Positions 48,341-58,330 of a stretch of DNA of 64,000 nucleotides are shown in pieces (position 1 is the first letter of the stretch; each line of letters opens with the position of its first letter). Location: positions 1,849,960 to 1,913,959 of the forward strand of contig NZ_LFMD02000002.1 of NCBI RefSeq assembly GCF_015776785.2. The letters run 5' to 3'. Source of the DNA: Kitasatospora sp. SUK 42. Its GTDB lineage: Bacteria; Actinomycetota; Actinomycetes; Streptomycetales; Streptomycetaceae. Position numbers and translations under genes: made by a program. The notes below the pieces were generated by a model that did no database searches, was not told the DNA's origin, and saw nothing but the letters and a program-made list of their open reading frames with translations.

Positions 48341-50833
48341 TCAAGGACCAACCTTCTCATCACCGGCGGCCCGATCCCGGCCATCCGGGCTGCTGGCGCG
48401 CGGTGTCTGCGCTGGACCGCCACCGGCGGACTCCTCCGCCGGGGCGTCCGGCCCGGACCCGGCGGCGTCCTCGGCGGCGCCCCCGGCGGTGTCCCCGTCG
48501 GCGTCCGGCGCCGGGCCGTCGCCGACCGGCTGGTCGCCGTCCTCGTGCGGCCGCCCCCCGCGGCGCTTGCGCTGGCGGACGAAGCGCAGCGCGGCCAGCA
48601 GCATCAGGAGGCCGGCGCCCGCGAAGACGTACAGCACCCCGTTGGTCACCGAGGTGACCTCGACCCGGAACACCTGCGCCGCGCCGTACTTCTGCGGGTC
48701 GGGGCCGGTGGTCCACAGCTGGGCGGTCATGGTGACCGGGCCGTTGTTGCGCGCCTCGGCCGGGAACCGCAGGGTGACGCTCTGCGCGGCCGGGAGGACC
48801 AGTTCCTCGGCCTTGCCCACCGACACCCTGTTCGGCTGGGTCGAGGTGAGCACCAGCTTCAGGTTGGTGACCGTCTGGGTGAGGTCGTTGCGCACGCTGA
48901 CCTGGAGCTGGCCGGTGTTCCCGGCCAGGGTGACGGCCGTCTTCGGCGGTACCTTGACGGCGTCGGTGAGGTCCTGCAGGTACTTCGTGACGCCCTCGCG
49001 GTAGGCGGCGCCGGCCGCCGGCTGGGAGCGCCACTCGGTGGACAGCGAGCGGACCATGGCGGCGCTGAACGGGCCGCGCACCCGCTGCGGCAGGGTGAGC
49101 ACCCGCATCAGGACGTCCAGGTTGTGCTGGATGTCGTCGGTGCTGCTCAGGTCGGAGGCCGACAGCTCGGAGGCCCGGGCCTGGGTCGGGTAGTCGGTGG
49201 GCGCCGGGACGACGGTGTTGGCCTTCGGGTCCGGCGTGGACTGGGCCAGCGTGTCCAGCTTCACCGGGGTCGTCCACTTCTCGGCCGCCTGCAGCGCGCC
49301 CGCCAGCACCTTGGCGGTGTCGGCGGTGAGCTCGCGCGGCGGCATGACCAGCAGTCCGCGCTGGTTCTGCGGCTGCTCGTGGGTGATCGCGAAGGTCTCG
49401 GCCAGGAAGCGCTGGGTCGCCTCGGTCTGGTCCTTCGGGCTGCTCAGGTCCTTCTGGAGGAGCGCGGTGATCGTCTCGTCGGCGACCACGGCGTTCTGCC
49501 CGTTGCCGATCGGGCGCAGCGCGTTCGGGGTGTAGTTCACCGAGTCCGGCTCCGGCATGCTCTCGCCGTTGACCAGCACCAGGCCGCTGCCCGCCTGCCG
49601 GGCGATGCCGGCGATCTGCTGGTCGAGGTGGCCCTGGTAGGGCCAGGACACGTCGGAGCGGGTGTCCACGGACAGCCGGCCCTCGACGGTCAGCCGGCCG
49701 GCGGTGGCCGCCTTGTTCAGGGCGGTGCCCATCCCGGCGAGGTCGGAGCCGTTGTGCGCGATCGAGGCGAGGTCGGGGTCGGCGTACGGCAGCGCGATCA
49801 CCTGGCTGCCGGGCTTGGCGACGGCCGCGCGCAGCTTGTCCAGCCAGGCCGCGGCGGCGGCCGAGCCGGTGCCGGGGACGGTGTTGTCGTCCTTGGCCGC
49901 CTTGCCGGAGTTCTCCGTGCCCGGCTTCTGCACCCGGTACTGCTTGTTGGTCATCGCGAACGCGGTGTCCAGCAGGTCCGGGTCGACCACCCAGGTCAGC
50001 CCGGTGAGTTTGGAGCCGGTGTCCACCAGCTCGTACAGCCGACCGCCCGGGGCGAACTCGGCGGCCAGGCTGTCGTCGCGCAGCACCGGGGCGGTCTGGT
50101 CGTTGTCGGCGGAGGTCTGCGCGGCCAGCACCGGCGCGTGCACCAGCGGCCAGAGCGTGGTGACCTTCGTCGGCTGGGCGTCGGCGCCGCCGGGGTTGTA
50201 CGGGAGGAAGGTGCGGGCGATGCCCAGGGCGCGGTCGCGCCCGTTCTCGGCGGTCGCGCCCCAGGCGTCCACCGCCAGCTCGTAGACGCCGCTTTCGGAC
50301 AGTCCGAGGTCGCTCACCGCGACGCTCAGCGTGTACGACTGGTTCTGGCCGGGGTTCAGCTCCGGCAGGGCGTACTGCGGGCTGTCGAGCTCCACCCCGT
50401 CCCGGTCGCTCGGCGCGGAGCGGTCGGCCACCGCGGCCAGTTCGCTGCGCCGCTGCAGCGGCTTGCTGGAGACCGGCTTGCGGACGGCCGCGTGCGCGCC
50501 CTTGATCGCCGACTTCCCGGTGTTGGTGACGTGCCCCGTGATGGTCACGGTGCCGTTCGGGGCGGCCACCTGCGGGGTCACCGTCTCGATGGTCAGGGCC
50601 ACCGGGTACTCCGCCGTGGCCGAGGCGTCGGCGGCCGGGCGGATGTTGCCGCCGGCCGGCAGCGCCACGGCGGGGGCGGCCGTGAACAGGCCCAGGGCGG
50701 CCGCGCAGGCGGCGGCGAAGCGGCGGGCGCGGCCGCCCTGGCCCCGTCCGCCGGCGGGCTGTTCGGCGGGGCCCTTGGCCCGTCCAGGCTGTCGGTGCGC
50801 CCCCAGGCCCGAGTGCCGTGTCGGCTCACTCAC
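48341..50833 (-). CDS. DUF6049-family membrane protein
   Basis: 830-residue exported protein of unknown function located beside murJ (Rv3909 position in Mycobacterium). A signal-like helix sits at about 43-65 (FAAACAAALGLFTAAPAVAL), most of the protein is extracytoplasmic beta-rich sequence, including VSWPYQGHLDQQIAGIARQ and a late Ig-like region (QLQVSVRNDLTQTVTNLKLV), a membrane helix is at about 737-757, and an acidic Pro/Ala/Gly-rich cytoplasmic tail ends it. GTG at 50833 follows GCGAGGGCGAAACGA; the frame runs further upstream but without family resemblance. A cell-wall role is inferred from synteny. Confidence 0.85.
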   Translation of the reverse strand: MSEPTRHSGLGAHRQPGRAKGPAEQPAGGRGQGGRARRFAAACAAALGLFTAAPAVALPAGGNIRPAADASATAEYPVALTIETVTPQVAAPNGTVTITGHVTNTGKSAIKGAHAAVRKPVSSKPLQRRSELAAVADRSAPSDRDGVELDSPQYALPELNPGQNQSYTLSVAVSDLGLSESGVYELAVDAWGATAENGRDRALGIARTFLPYNPGGADAQPTKVTTLWPLVHAPVLAAQTSADNDQTAPVLRDDSLAAEFAPGGRLYELVDTGSKLTGLTWVVDPDLLDTAFAMTNKQYRVQKPGTENSGKAAKDDNTVPGTGSAAAAAWLDKLRAAVAKPGSQVIALPYADPDLASIAHNGSDLAGMGTALNKAATAGRLTVEGRLSVDTRSDVSWPYQGHLDQQIAGIARQAGSGLVLVNGESMPEPDSVNYTPNALRPIGNGQNAVVADETITALLQKDLSSPKDQTEATQRFLAETFAITHEQPQNQRGLLVMPPRELTADTAKVLAGALQAAEKWTTPVKLDTLAQSTPDPKANTVVPAPTDYPTQARASELSASDLSSTDDIQHNLDVLMRVLTLPQRVRGPFSAAMVRSLSTEWRSQPAAGAAYREGVTKYLQDLTDAVKVPPKTAVTLAGNTGQLQVSVRNDLTQTVTNLKLVLTSTQPNRVSVGKAEELVLPAAQSVTLRFPAEARNNGPVTMTAQLWTTGPDPQKYGAAQVFRVEVTSVTNGVLYVFAGAGLLMLLAALRFVRQRKRRGGRPHEDGDQPVGDGPAPDADGDTAGGAAEDAAGSGPDAPAEESAGGGPAQTPRASSPDGRDRAAGDEKVGP

Positions 50834-51122
50834 TCGTTTCGCCCTCGCCGTTCTCGATCGCTCGCTGCTGATGCTGTCCGTAGGGCGCTGTCGCCCGACG
50901 TTCCCCGCTTGACGCTCTTCGCCCGACGCCGTTCGCCGCGCTGCCGCCGCGGAGGTTTCCGCCGACGTGGCGGCGCGCGGCACCGCATCCCCTGTCCGGT
51001 GCCCGAGACTCGTCCACCGGCATGGTAACGATCCAGCCCGGCGCGCAGTGTTGCGGGCTGTGGGGTGAGACGCCCAAAACGCGCGGGCGGTTGACCTGCC
51101 GGGCCACGTACCCTTGTGAGCC

Positions 51123-52616
51123 GTGTCCACTGCCAATGAGCCCACCGCGCGCACCGACCGTTCCAGCACCGCCGTCCAGGCCGTTCCAGGCCTGAGCGAG
51201 GCCCAGACCATGGGGCTGCAAGAGCTGCTGCGGGTGTCACCGGTGGCCGACGAGATCGCCCGCCGGTTCCAGGCGGCCGGTCACCGGCTGGCGCTGGTCG
51301 GCGGGTCGGTCCGGGACGCGCTGCTCGGCCGGCTCGGCAACGACCTGGACTTCACCACCGACGCCCGTCCGCAGCAGGTGCTCAAGCTGGTCAAGGGCTG
51401 GGCGGACGCGGTCTGGGACGTGGGCATCGCCTTCGGCACCGTCGGCGCCCGCAAGGACACCGCCGACGGGTCCTTCCTGATCGAGATCACCACCTACCGC
51501 TCCGAGGCGTACGACCGCACCTCGCGCAAGCCCGAGGTGACGTACGGCGACACCATCGAGCAGGACCTGGTCCGCCGGGACTTCACGGTCAACGCGATGG
51601 CCGTCGACCTGCCCGGCCGCGGCTTCGTCGACCCGCACCACGGCCTGGAGGACCTGGAGGCCCGGGTGCTGCGCACCCCCGCCACCCCGGAGGAGTCCTT
51701 CTCCGACGACCCGCTGCGGATGATGCGGGCCGCCCGCTTCGCCGCCCAGCTGGACTTCGACCCGGCGCCCGAGGTGGTCGCCGCGATGACGGAGATGGCC
51801 GAGCGGATCACCATCGTCTCCGCCGAGCGGGTCCAGGCCGAGCTGAACAAGCTGCTGCTCGCCAAGTACCCGGTGAAGGGCCTGCGGCTGCTGGTCGACA
51901 CCGGCCTGGCCGGGTACGTGCTGCCGGAGCTGCCCGCGCTGCGGCTGGAGCGCGACGAGCACCACCGGCACAAGGACGTCTACGAGCACTCGCTGACCGT
52001 CCTGGAGCAGGCCATCGACCTGGAGCAGGACGGCCCGGACCTCGCCCTGCGGCTGGCCGCGCTGCTGCACGACATCGGCAAGCCGCGCACCCGCCGCTTC
52101 GAGTCGGACGGCCGGGTCTCCTTCCACCACCACGAGGTGGTCGGCGCCAAGATGACCCGCAAGCGGATGCGCGAGCTCAAGTACTCCAAGGAGCTCACCG
52201 AGGACGTGTCGCGCCTGGTCGAGCTGCACCTGCGCTTCCACGGCTACGGCGGCGGCGAGTGGACCGACTCCGCAGTGCGCCGCTACGTCACCGACGCCGG
52301 GCCGCTGCTGGAGCGCCTGCACAAGCTGACCCGCTCGGACTGCACCACCCGCAACCGCAAGAAGGCGGCGGCGCTGTCGCGCATCTACGACGGCCTGGAG
52401 CAGCGGATCGGGGAGCTGAAGGCGCAGGAGGAGCTGGACGCCATCCGCCCGGCGCTGGACGGCAACGAGATCATGGAGCTGCTGGCCATCAAGCCCGGTC
52501 CGATGGTCGGCAAGGCGTACAAGCACATGCTCGAACTGCGGCTGGAGTACGGCCCGATGGAGCACGACGCGGCGGTCGCGGCGCTGCACGCCTGGTGGGC
52601 CGAGCAGCAGGGCTGA
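51123..52616 (+). CDS. cca: CCA-adding-like tRNA nucleotidyltransferase
   Basis: 497-residue class II nucleotidyltransferase that repairs or adds tRNA 3' CCA ends (the tRNAs in this window lack encoded CCA). The head domain has LVGGSVRDALLGRLGNDLDF with the GGS and DxD motifs and RRDFTVNAMAVD; an RNA-binding domain contains DDPLRMMRAARFAAQL; a C-terminal HD phosphohydrolase domain has ALLHDIGKPRTRR. The HD-containing form is the actinobacterial type (Mycobacterium pcnA name). A GTG start at 51123 is used; a later start is possible because the first ~25 residues are poorly conserved. It is divergent from the DUF6049 gene across 289 bases. Confidence 0.93.
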   Translation: MSTANEPTARTDRSSTAVQAVPGLSEAQTMGLQELLRVSPVADEIARRFQAAGHRLALVGGSVRDALLGRLGNDLDFTTDARPQQVLKLVKGWADAVWDVGIAFGTVGARKDTADGSFLIEITTYRSEAYDRTSRKPEVTYGDTIEQDLVRRDFTVNAMAVDLPGRGFVDPHHGLEDLEARVLRTPATPEESFSDDPLRMMRAARFAAQLDFDPAPEVVAAMTEMAERITIVSAERVQAELNKLLLAKYPVKGLRLLVDTGLAGYVLPELPALRLERDEHHRHKDVYEHSLTVLEQAIDLEQDGPDLALRLAALLHDIGKPRTRRFESDGRVSFHHHEVVGAKMTRKRMRELKYSKELTEDVSRLVELHLRFHGYGGGEWTDSAVRRYVTDAGPLLERLHKLTRSDCTTRNRKKAAALSRIYDGLEQRIGELKAQEELDAIRPALDGNEIMELLAIKPGPMVGKAYKHMLELRLEYGPMEHDAAVAALHAWWAEQQG

Positions 52617-52631
52617 GCCCGAACACGACGC

Positions 52632-52662
52632 GAGGGGTGGTCCGTTCGCCGGACCACCCCTC
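52632..52662. terminator. Terminator between convergent cca and LppU-like genes
   Basis: A 13-bp stem GAGGGGTGGTCCG with loop TTCGC, 16 bases after the cca stop and 15 bases past the stop of the minus-strand gene. Confidence 0.85.
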
Positions 52663-52676
52663 CTGCGTGCCCTGGG

Positions 52677-53723
52677 TCACCTGAGCTGCTTCAGGCAGAG
52701 CACGTAGTCCAGGACCGGGAAGTTGGGGTGCTTGCTGATGTACCAGCTGTCCGACTTCGGCTGCTGCTTGCAGACCTTCTCGTCGGAGGTGGTCAGGTAC
52801 TTGAAGACCACCTTGTACTGCGCCTTCGCGTCGGTGCAGGGCAGCACGGTGACCTTCGGGTGGGTGTCCGTGGTCTCGCTGGTGCCGTTCTCGTTGCGCA
52901 GGCAGTCGCCGGGCTTGGCGTCGTCCACGCGGTCCGCGGAGTCGGTCGGGGTGGTGGCCGGCGGCAGGGTGATGCTCGGCAGCGGCGGCAGGGTGAAGGT
53001 CGGGCTGGGGACGACCGGCGGGGTGTAGGACGGGAACGGCGACGGCGAGAAGGTGTACGGGGTGGGCGAGACCGTCGAGGACGAGACCGGGGTGTCGACG
53101 TCGTTCTTCGGACCCAGCACACCGGTGGCGGCCAGGAGGACGGTGACCACCAGGGAGACCGGCAGCAGCAGCATGGCCATGTGCGGGCGCCGGCCCAGCG
53201 GGACGCCCGGGTCGAGCTGCGGGCCGTGGGTGCCCGGCATCGGCGGCGGCAGCCGCTTGATCTTCCCGTTGGCGCTGAGGTTCATCAGCAGGGTGATCGG
53301 GGTCAGGATCACCGACGCCCAGCCCCACCAGCCCTGAACCAGCGTCCGGGCGGACATGTCGCGCACGGTGGCCGTTCCGCAGGTGCGGCAGAACGGGCCG
53401 GGCATCCGCAGCATCCGGTACAGGAGCACCAGGCCCTGGTGGCCGCGGACGTTGGCGTCCACCGCCGGGTAGCCACCGCAGAAGCGGCAGTGCGGCGCGT
53501 CCATCGGGGGCGGCGGCGGGTAGCCGTAGCCGTAGCCGGGCGGCTGCGCGCCGTACGGCTGGTCCGGCGGCGGGGCGGCCGGGTAGCCGTAGCCCGGCGG
53601 GGGCGGGGCGCCGTACGGGCCGCCGGAGGCGTACGGGTTGTGGTCGTTCGGCGGTGGGGCGTACGGGTTGCCGTCGTTCGGCGGTGGGCCGTACGGCATC
53701 TGGGGTGGAGGCGGAACGGACAA
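52677..53723 (-). CDS. LppU-like membrane protein, copy 1
   Basis: 348-residue protein. The N-terminal 75 residues are a repeated Pro/Gly/Tyr stretch (PYAPPPNDHNPYA). Next is a cysteine-rich segment with CRFCGG and CRTCGTA that could bind zinc, two membrane helices (about 130-150, 183-205), a Pro/Thr/Ser-rich linker and an extracytoplasmic domain with four cysteines (GDCLRNENG, VLPCTDAKAQYKV, KVCKQQP, YVLCLKQL). It resembles the LppU/SCO3897 family; function unknown. A TTG start at 53723 follows GGGGGACCCC. Confidence 0.8.
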   Translation of the reverse strand: MSVPPPPQMPYGPPPNDGNPYAPPPNDHNPYASGGPYGAPPPPGYGYPAAPPPDQPYGAQPPGYGYGYPPPPPMDAPHCRFCGGYPAVDANVRGHQGLVLLYRMLRMPGPFCRTCGTATVRDMSARTLVQGWWGWASVILTPITLLMNLSANGKIKRLPPPMPGTHGPQLDPGVPLGRRPHMAMLLLPVSLVVTVLLAATGVLGPKNDVDTPVSSSTVSPTPYTFSPSPFPSYTPPVVPSPTFTLPPLPSITLPPATTPTDSADRVDDAKPGDCLRNENGTSETTDTHPKVTVLPCTDAKAQYKVVFKYLTTSDEKVCKQQPKSDSWYISKHPNFPVLDYVLCLKQLR

Positions 53724-53757
53724 GGGGTCCCCCGGATGAGGATGTCGGTGTACGAGG

Positions 53758-54360
53758 TCAGTACGTCTTCACCGGCGGCTTGCCGGTGGTGGTGGGGGTC
53801 AGCGGGCCGAGGCAGAGCACGTACCGCCGCTTGTTCCAGCGGCGGCCGCTCTTGCCCGAGACGGCGGTGACGGTCTGCGGCGTCTGTCGGCAGCGGTTCA
53901 CGTCGGTGGTGTCGGTGAACTTCGACAGCACCCGGTAATTCGCCTTGGAGTCGGTGCAGTTGACGATCTCCACCTGGCGGGAGCCGGTCACCCGGACGCA
54001 GTCGCCGGGCTTGGCGCTGCTGACGCTCGGGCCGGCCACGAAGTAGCCGACGGCCAGCACGACGGAGCCGCCGACCGCGCCGGCGATCCTCAGCCTGGAC
54101 CGCAGGCCGCGCCTGCCGCCGGGCGCCGCGGCGGGCTGGGGGTAGCCGTACCGCCCGACGGGCGGCTGCTGGGCGGCGTACGGGGGCTGCCCGTACGGAG
54201 GCTGCCCGTAGGGCGGTTGGGCGTACGGTGGTTGGGTGTGGGGCGGCTGGCCGTACGGAGGCTGCCCGTACGACGGCGGGGGAGGCCCGAACCCGGGCGG
54301 GGCGGGCACGGCCGCCTGGGCGGGCGGCGGCGGCCCGTACGGGTTGGGCGGTGTGCTCAT
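53758..54360 (-). CDS. LppU-like membrane protein, copy 2
   Basis: 200-residue paralogue of the neighbouring gene without the zinc-ribbon part: an N-terminal repeat region (PPYGQ pentads, about 30-65), a basic patch, one membrane helix (about 95-115) and the same four-cysteine outer domain ([37 protein letters not shown]). The gap to copy 1 is 34 bases, so they are co-transcribed. The cysteine spacing suggests two disulfides. Function unknown. Confidence 0.8.
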   Translation of the reverse strand: MSTPPNPYGPPPPAQAAVPAPPGFGPPPPSYGQPPYGQPPHTQPPYAQPPYGQPPYGQPPYAAQQPPVGRYGYPQPAAAPGGRRGLRSRLRIAGAVGGSVVLAVGYFVAGPSVSSAKPGDCVRVTGSRQVEIVNCTDSKANYRVLSKFTDTTDVNRCRQTPQTVTAVSGKSGRRWNKRRYVLCLGPLTPTTTGKPPVKTY

Positions 54361-54547
54361 CAGTTAGTCCCCCCGGGACCGAGTGCTGTCGCTCCGACAG
54401 GTGTACGTACCTTAGCGACCGGGTCGGACGCAATCCGTTCGGAGACCGTGAGGGGCTTTCGGGACGAACCGGTTTCCGTTCCGGGACACGGGGGTTTCAG
54501 GGGCGGGTCCCTGGGGTCGGTCCCCAAGGCCGGTCACAGGGCCGGGT

Positions 54548-55885
54548 TCAGAGCCGCAGGTCGCCGGGGAGCGGGCCGGAGCGCCGGGCGGCCCGCAGGT
54601 AGAGCACCGCGGTGAGCGCGTACACCGCGGCCACCCCGAGCACCACCCCGACCGAGCGGCCGGACAGCGGCAGCACCAGCGCGGTGACCAGGGCGGCGGC
54701 CACGAAGGCGATGTTGAACAGCACGTCGTAGATGGCGAAGACCCGACCGCGGTACTCGTCCTCGACCGACTCCTGCACCACGGTGTCGGCGCAGATCTTG
54801 GTGCCCTGGGTGACCACCCCGAGCAGCAGCGCGGCGACCATGCAGGGCACCGGGGCGAAGAACAGGCCCAGGGCGGGGACGAACACCACCGGAGCGATCA
54901 GACAGGCCGTCATCCAGCCGGCCAGGCCCAGCCGCCGGGTGCACCAGGGGCTGACCAGCGCGGCGATGAAGAAGCCCGCCGCGGAGAGGCCGACCGCCTG
55001 GCCGAGGGTGGCCAGCCCGGCCGCGCTGTCGGCGGGGTCGTTGAAGGTGTACCGGGCGAGCATCACCACGACCACGATCAGCACGCCGTAGCAGAACCGG
55101 GCGGCGGTGACGGCGGCCAGCGCGTGCACGGCGGGCCGGCAGTCCCGCTTCAAGTGGCGTACGGCCGCGCCGAGTTCGACGGCGGCTCGGACCAGCGCCC
55201 GGCTGAGCGCGGGGTGGTCGCCGTGCTGCTCCGGGCCGAGCAGGTCGCGGTCCATCCGGCGGGCGGCCAGCGCGGCCGACAGGTAGAGCAGCGAGGCGAC
55301 CGTGACCAGGGCGGCGTCCGCCTCCGGGCCGGGGGCCATCAGCTGGTGGAGCAGGAAGCCGATGCCCCCGCCCGAGGCGGCGGCGACCGTCCCCAGGGTG
55401 GGGGAGAGGGCGTTGGCGGTGACCAACTGGTCCTGCTCCACCACCCGGGGCAGGGCGGCGGACAGCCCGGCCAGGATGAACCGGTTGAGCGCGGTGACCA
55501 GCAGCGCCGAGGCGAAGAACAGCCAGGTCGGCGCCTCCGCCAGCAGCAGCGCGCCGGTGCACAGGCCCAGCCCGAAGCGGGCCAGGTTGCCGAAGTAGAG
55601 CACCTGGCGGCGGCGCCAGCGGTCCAGCAGCACCCCGGCGAACGGGCCGATCACCGAGAACGGCAGCAGCATCACGGCCAGCACCGAGGCGATGTCGGCG
55701 GGGGAGGACTGCTTCTCGGGGGAGAAGACCACGTAGGCGGCGAGCGAGACCTGGAAGACGCCGTCCGAGAGCTGGGAGAGCACCCGGGCGGTCAGCAGCC
55801 GCCGGAAGTCGCGGCCCCGGAGCAGGCCGAGGAGCGTGGCGCGGTGCGCGGACTGGTGGGTGCTGCCGTTCTCGGTGATCGCCAC
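54548..55885 (-). CDS. MFS transporter, enterobactin-exporter-like
   Basis: Major facilitator with twelve predicted membrane helices (445 residues from GTG at 55885). It has typical MFS loops such as GVLLDRWRRRQVLYFGNLAR and an MFS_3-like N-terminal half with FRRLLTARVLSQLSDGVFQV. The substrate is unknown. An ATG at 55930 would add 15 residues and place parS in the coding region (FHVKR), but it has no ribosome binding site, so the shorter form is preferred. It is monocistronic. Confidence 0.85.
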   Translation of the reverse strand: MAITENGSTHQSAHRATLLGLLRGRDFRRLLTARVLSQLSDGVFQVSLAAYVVFSPEKQSSPADIASVLAVMLLPFSVIGPFAGVLLDRWRRRQVLYFGNLARFGLGLCTGALLLAEAPTWLFFASALLVTALNRFILAGLSAALPRVVEQDQLVTANALSPTLGTVAAASGGGIGFLLHQLMAPGPEADAALVTVASLLYLSAALAARRMDRDLLGPEQHGDHPALSRALVRAAVELGAAVRHLKRDCRPAVHALAAVTAARFCYGVLIVVVVMLARYTFNDPADSAAGLATLGQAVGLSAAGFFIAALVSPWCTRRLGLAGWMTACLIAPVVFVPALGLFFAPVPCMVAALLLGVVTQGTKICADTVVQESVEDEYRGRVFAIYDVLFNIAFVAAALVTALVLPLSGRSVGVVLGVAAVYALTAVLYLRAARRSGPLPGDLRL

Positions 55886-55914
55886 CCGCCCAGAGTGCCA
55901 CGGAACCGGTCGCC

Positions 55915-55928
55915 GTTTCACGTGAAAC
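55915..55928. promoter_or_regulatory. parS: parS site 6
   Basis: Exact GTTTCACGTGAAAC just upstream of the MFS gene, about 25 kb from oriC on the parAB side. Confidence 0.95.
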
Positions 55929-55948
55929 ATTGGCCGGGAAAAGGTGAA

Positions 55949-55976
55949 GGGCCCGCGATCACAGGATCACGGGCCC
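55949..55976 (-). terminator. Terminator after inositol-phosphate synthase
   Basis: A 12-bp stem GGGCCCGTGATC / GATCGCGGGCCC (one G-U on the minus strand), loop CTGT, followed by CTTCACCTTTTCC. It ends the padR-ino1 operon. Confidence 0.75.
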
Positions 55977-56043
55977 CTCCGTGGAGCTAGGAGCGGTCAG
56001 CCGCTCAGCGCACTGCGCTCAACAGCCGCGAACCGCGCTGCGC

Positions 56044-57126
56044 TCAGCGCTCGACCTCACCGCGGATGAACTTCTCGACGTTCTCGCGGGCCTCGTCGTC
56101 GAAGTACTGAACCGGCGGGGACTTCATGAAGTAGGAGGAGGCCGACAGGATCGGGCCGCCGATGCCGCGGTCCTTGGCGATCTTGGCGGCACGCAGGGCG
56201 TCGATGATGACACCGGCGGAGTTCGGGGAGTCCCAGACCTCGAGCTTGTACTCCAGGTTCAGCGGGACGTCGCCGAACGCGCGGCCCTCAAGGCGGACGT
56301 AGGCCCACTTGCGGTCGTCCAGCCAGGCCACGTAGTCCGACGGGCCGATGTGGACGTTCTTGGCGCCCAGCTCGCGGTCGCGGATCTGCGAGGTGACGGC
56401 CTGGGTCTTGGAGATCTTCTTGGACTCCAGGCGGTCGCGCTCCAGCATGTTCTTGAAGTCCATGTTGCCGCCGACGTTCAGCTGCATGGTGCGCTCAAGG
56501 ATGACACCGCGGTCCTCGAACAGCTTGGCCATCACGCGGTGCGTGATGGTGGCGCCGACCTGGGACTTGATGTCGTCACCGACGATCGGCACGCCGGCCT
56601 CGGTGAACTTGTCCGCCCACTCCTTGGTGCCCGCGATGAACACCGGCAGGGCGTTCACGAAGGCGACCTTGGCGTCGATGGCGCACTGGGCGTAGAACTT
56701 GGCCGCGGCCTCGGAACCGACGGGCAGGTAGCAGACCAGGACGTCGACCTGCTGGTCCTTGAGGACCTGGACGACGTCGACCGGGGCCTCGTCCGACTCC
56801 TCGATGGTCTCCAGGTAGTACTTGCCCAGGCCGTCGAGGGTGTGGCCGCGCTGGACGGTGACGCCGGTCGGCGGCACGTCGCAGATCTTGATGGTGTTGT
56901 TCTCGCTGTTGCCGATGGCGTCGGCCAGGTCGAAGCCGACCTTCTTGGCGTCGACGTCGAAGGCGGCGACGAACTCCACGTCACGGACGTGGTAGTCACC
57001 GAACTGGACGTGCATCAGCCCGGGGACCTTGCCGGCCGGGTCGGCGTCCTTGTAGTACTCGACACCCTGCACCAGCGACGCGGCGCAGTTGCCCACGCCC
57101 ACGATGGCTACGCGAACCGAACCCAT
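56044..57126 (-). CDS. ino1: Inositol-3-phosphate synthase
   Basis: NAD-dependent enzyme converting glucose 6-phosphate to myo-inositol 3-phosphate for mycothiol and phosphatidylinositol lipids. The 360-residue sequence has the Rossmann motif [33 protein letters not shown], the [15 protein letters not shown] signature and the [11 protein letters not shown] region, all of the actinobacterial short form. ATG at 57126 has GGGAGCAACCGGA upstream. It is 127 bases downstream of the padR gene and probably co-transcribed. Confidence 0.95.
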   Translation of the reverse strand: MGSVRVAIVGVGNCAASLVQGVEYYKDADPAGKVPGLMHVQFGDYHVRDVEFVAAFDVDAKKVGFDLADAIGNSENNTIKICDVPPTGVTVQRGHTLDGLGKYYLETIEESDEAPVDVVQVLKDQQVDVLVCYLPVGSEAAAKFYAQCAIDAKVAFVNALPVFIAGTKEWADKFTEAGVPIVGDDIKSQVGATITHRVMAKLFEDRGVILERTMQLNVGGNMDFKNMLERDRLESKKISKTQAVTSQIRDRELGAKNVHIGPSDYVAWLDDRKWAYVRLEGRAFGDVPLNLEYKLEVWDSPNSAGVIIDALRAAKIAKDRGIGGPILSASSYFMKSPPVQYFDDEARENVEKFIRGEVER

Positions 57127-57253
57127 TCCGGTTGCTCCCTGTGATCTCATGAGGGCCGCCGGGGGTGACGGCACTCGTCCTGCTTCTTCGAATGACTGCT
57201 TGTACGGGCGCGAGGCGCCCACTCCTGCCGCGTGGCACGGGGCTGACGCGGTG

Positions 57254-57955
57254 TCAGCGCTCCTGGGCGGAGCGCCCCGGGCGGTCGTACGGTGGCCCGG
57301 ACGGGTCCGGGGACCCTGTCTCCTGGCCACGGCCGTCCGAAGTCTGGTCGGTGCCGGCGGTGGTGTTCCCGCCGGTGGCGGGCCCGGTCCGGCCGGTGCG
57401 GTTGGCGCGTTCGGTCTCGATCAGCTCGTTGAGCCACCGGACCTCGCGCTCCACCGACTCCAGTCCGTGCCGCTGGAGTTCGACGGTGTAGTCGTCGAAC
57501 CGCTCGCGGGCGCGGGCCAGCGAGTTGCGCATCCGCTCCAGGCGCTCCTCCAGCCGGCTGCGGCGACCCTCCAGGACGCGCATCCGCACGGCCCGGTCGG
57601 TCTGGCCGAAGAACGCGAAGTGGACGCCGAAGTGCTCGTCCTCCCAGGCGTCGGGGCCGGAGTCGGCGAGCAGCTCCTCGAAGCGCTGCTTGCCCTCGGG
57701 GGAGAGCCGGTAGACGATCTTGGACCGCTTGCCGTTGAGCGCGGTGGCCGGGACGTACTCGACGTCCGGGTTGTCCTCGACCAGGAAACCCTGGGCGACC
57801 AGGCTCTTCAGGCACGGGTAGAGCGTTCCGTAGGAGAGCGCCCGCAGCGTCCCGAGCAGGATGTTGAGCCGCTTGCGCAGCTCGTAACCGTGCATCGGGG
57901 CGTCGTGGAGCAGGCCGAGAACGGCGAACTCCAGCACTCCTGAGCGCCTGCCCAC
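57254..57955 (-). CDS. PadR-family transcriptional regulator
   Basis: 233-residue winged-helix repressor of the PadR type with [40 protein letters not shown] and a C-terminal coiled-coil dimerisation region (about 115-190, Arg/Glu/Leu-rich, [19 protein letters not shown]). The C-terminal ~40 residues are disordered. GTG at 57955 follows GGAGGACGGCA. It probably regulates itself and the inositol-phosphate synthase gene; palindromes upstream are candidate operators. Confidence 0.9.
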   Translation of the reverse strand: MGRRSGVLEFAVLGLLHDAPMHGYELRKRLNILLGTLRALSYGTLYPCLKSLVAQGFLVEDNPDVEYVPATALNGKRSKIVYRLSPEGKQRFEELLADSGPDAWEDEHFGVHFAFFGQTDRAVRMRVLEGRRSRLEERLERMRNSLARARERFDDYTVELQRHGLESVEREVRWLNELIETERANRTGRTGPATGGNTTAGTDQTSDGRGQETGSPDPSGPPYDRPGRSAQER

Positions 57956-58330
57956 TGCCGTCCTCCCTCCTCTCGACCCTCGGTCCGGCCGATGCGTCCC
58001 GCGGTGTACCGCTTCAACGTATCGGAGCGGTATACCGTTCCGATGTATCGGCTCGATATATCGAGAACAGTAAACCCGGCCTCCGCAACCGGCAAGGGGG
58101 GCACGCGTGAATGTGATCACAAGCCGACGCGCGGGTGGGCTTGGCAACGGGCGTGTAATGATCTGACGCCGTTTTGAGGGCATTGGCGGTTGATGCCCGA
58201 TTAGTTGTATTTCCGTGCTGCGTACGCTGTCGCGTGTGCACGAGGACCACCTCCGGGGTTAGGGCGGTCCGGGCATCGGACCTGAACCCTGCCTTCAGGC
58301 CGGATCGGCCTGGCGAGGAGTGGCTGGAAG
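57956..58330. other. Divergent padR-PBP intergenic region
   Basis: This 375-base gap contains the promoters of padR (-) and of the class A PBP gene (+). It is less GC-rich than its surroundings around 58010-58080 and holds two palindromes (58021-58044 and 58052-58065). The rest holds no gene. Confidence 0.6.
58021..58065. promoter_or_regulatory. Candidate PadR operators
   Basis: ATCGGAGCGGTATACCGTTC begins a 24-bp imperfect palindrome (58021-58044, core CGGTATACCG). CTCGATATATCGAG at 58052-58065 is a perfect 14-bp palindrome. They lie 65-110 bases from the padR start. PadR recognition is inferred. Confidence 0.5.
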
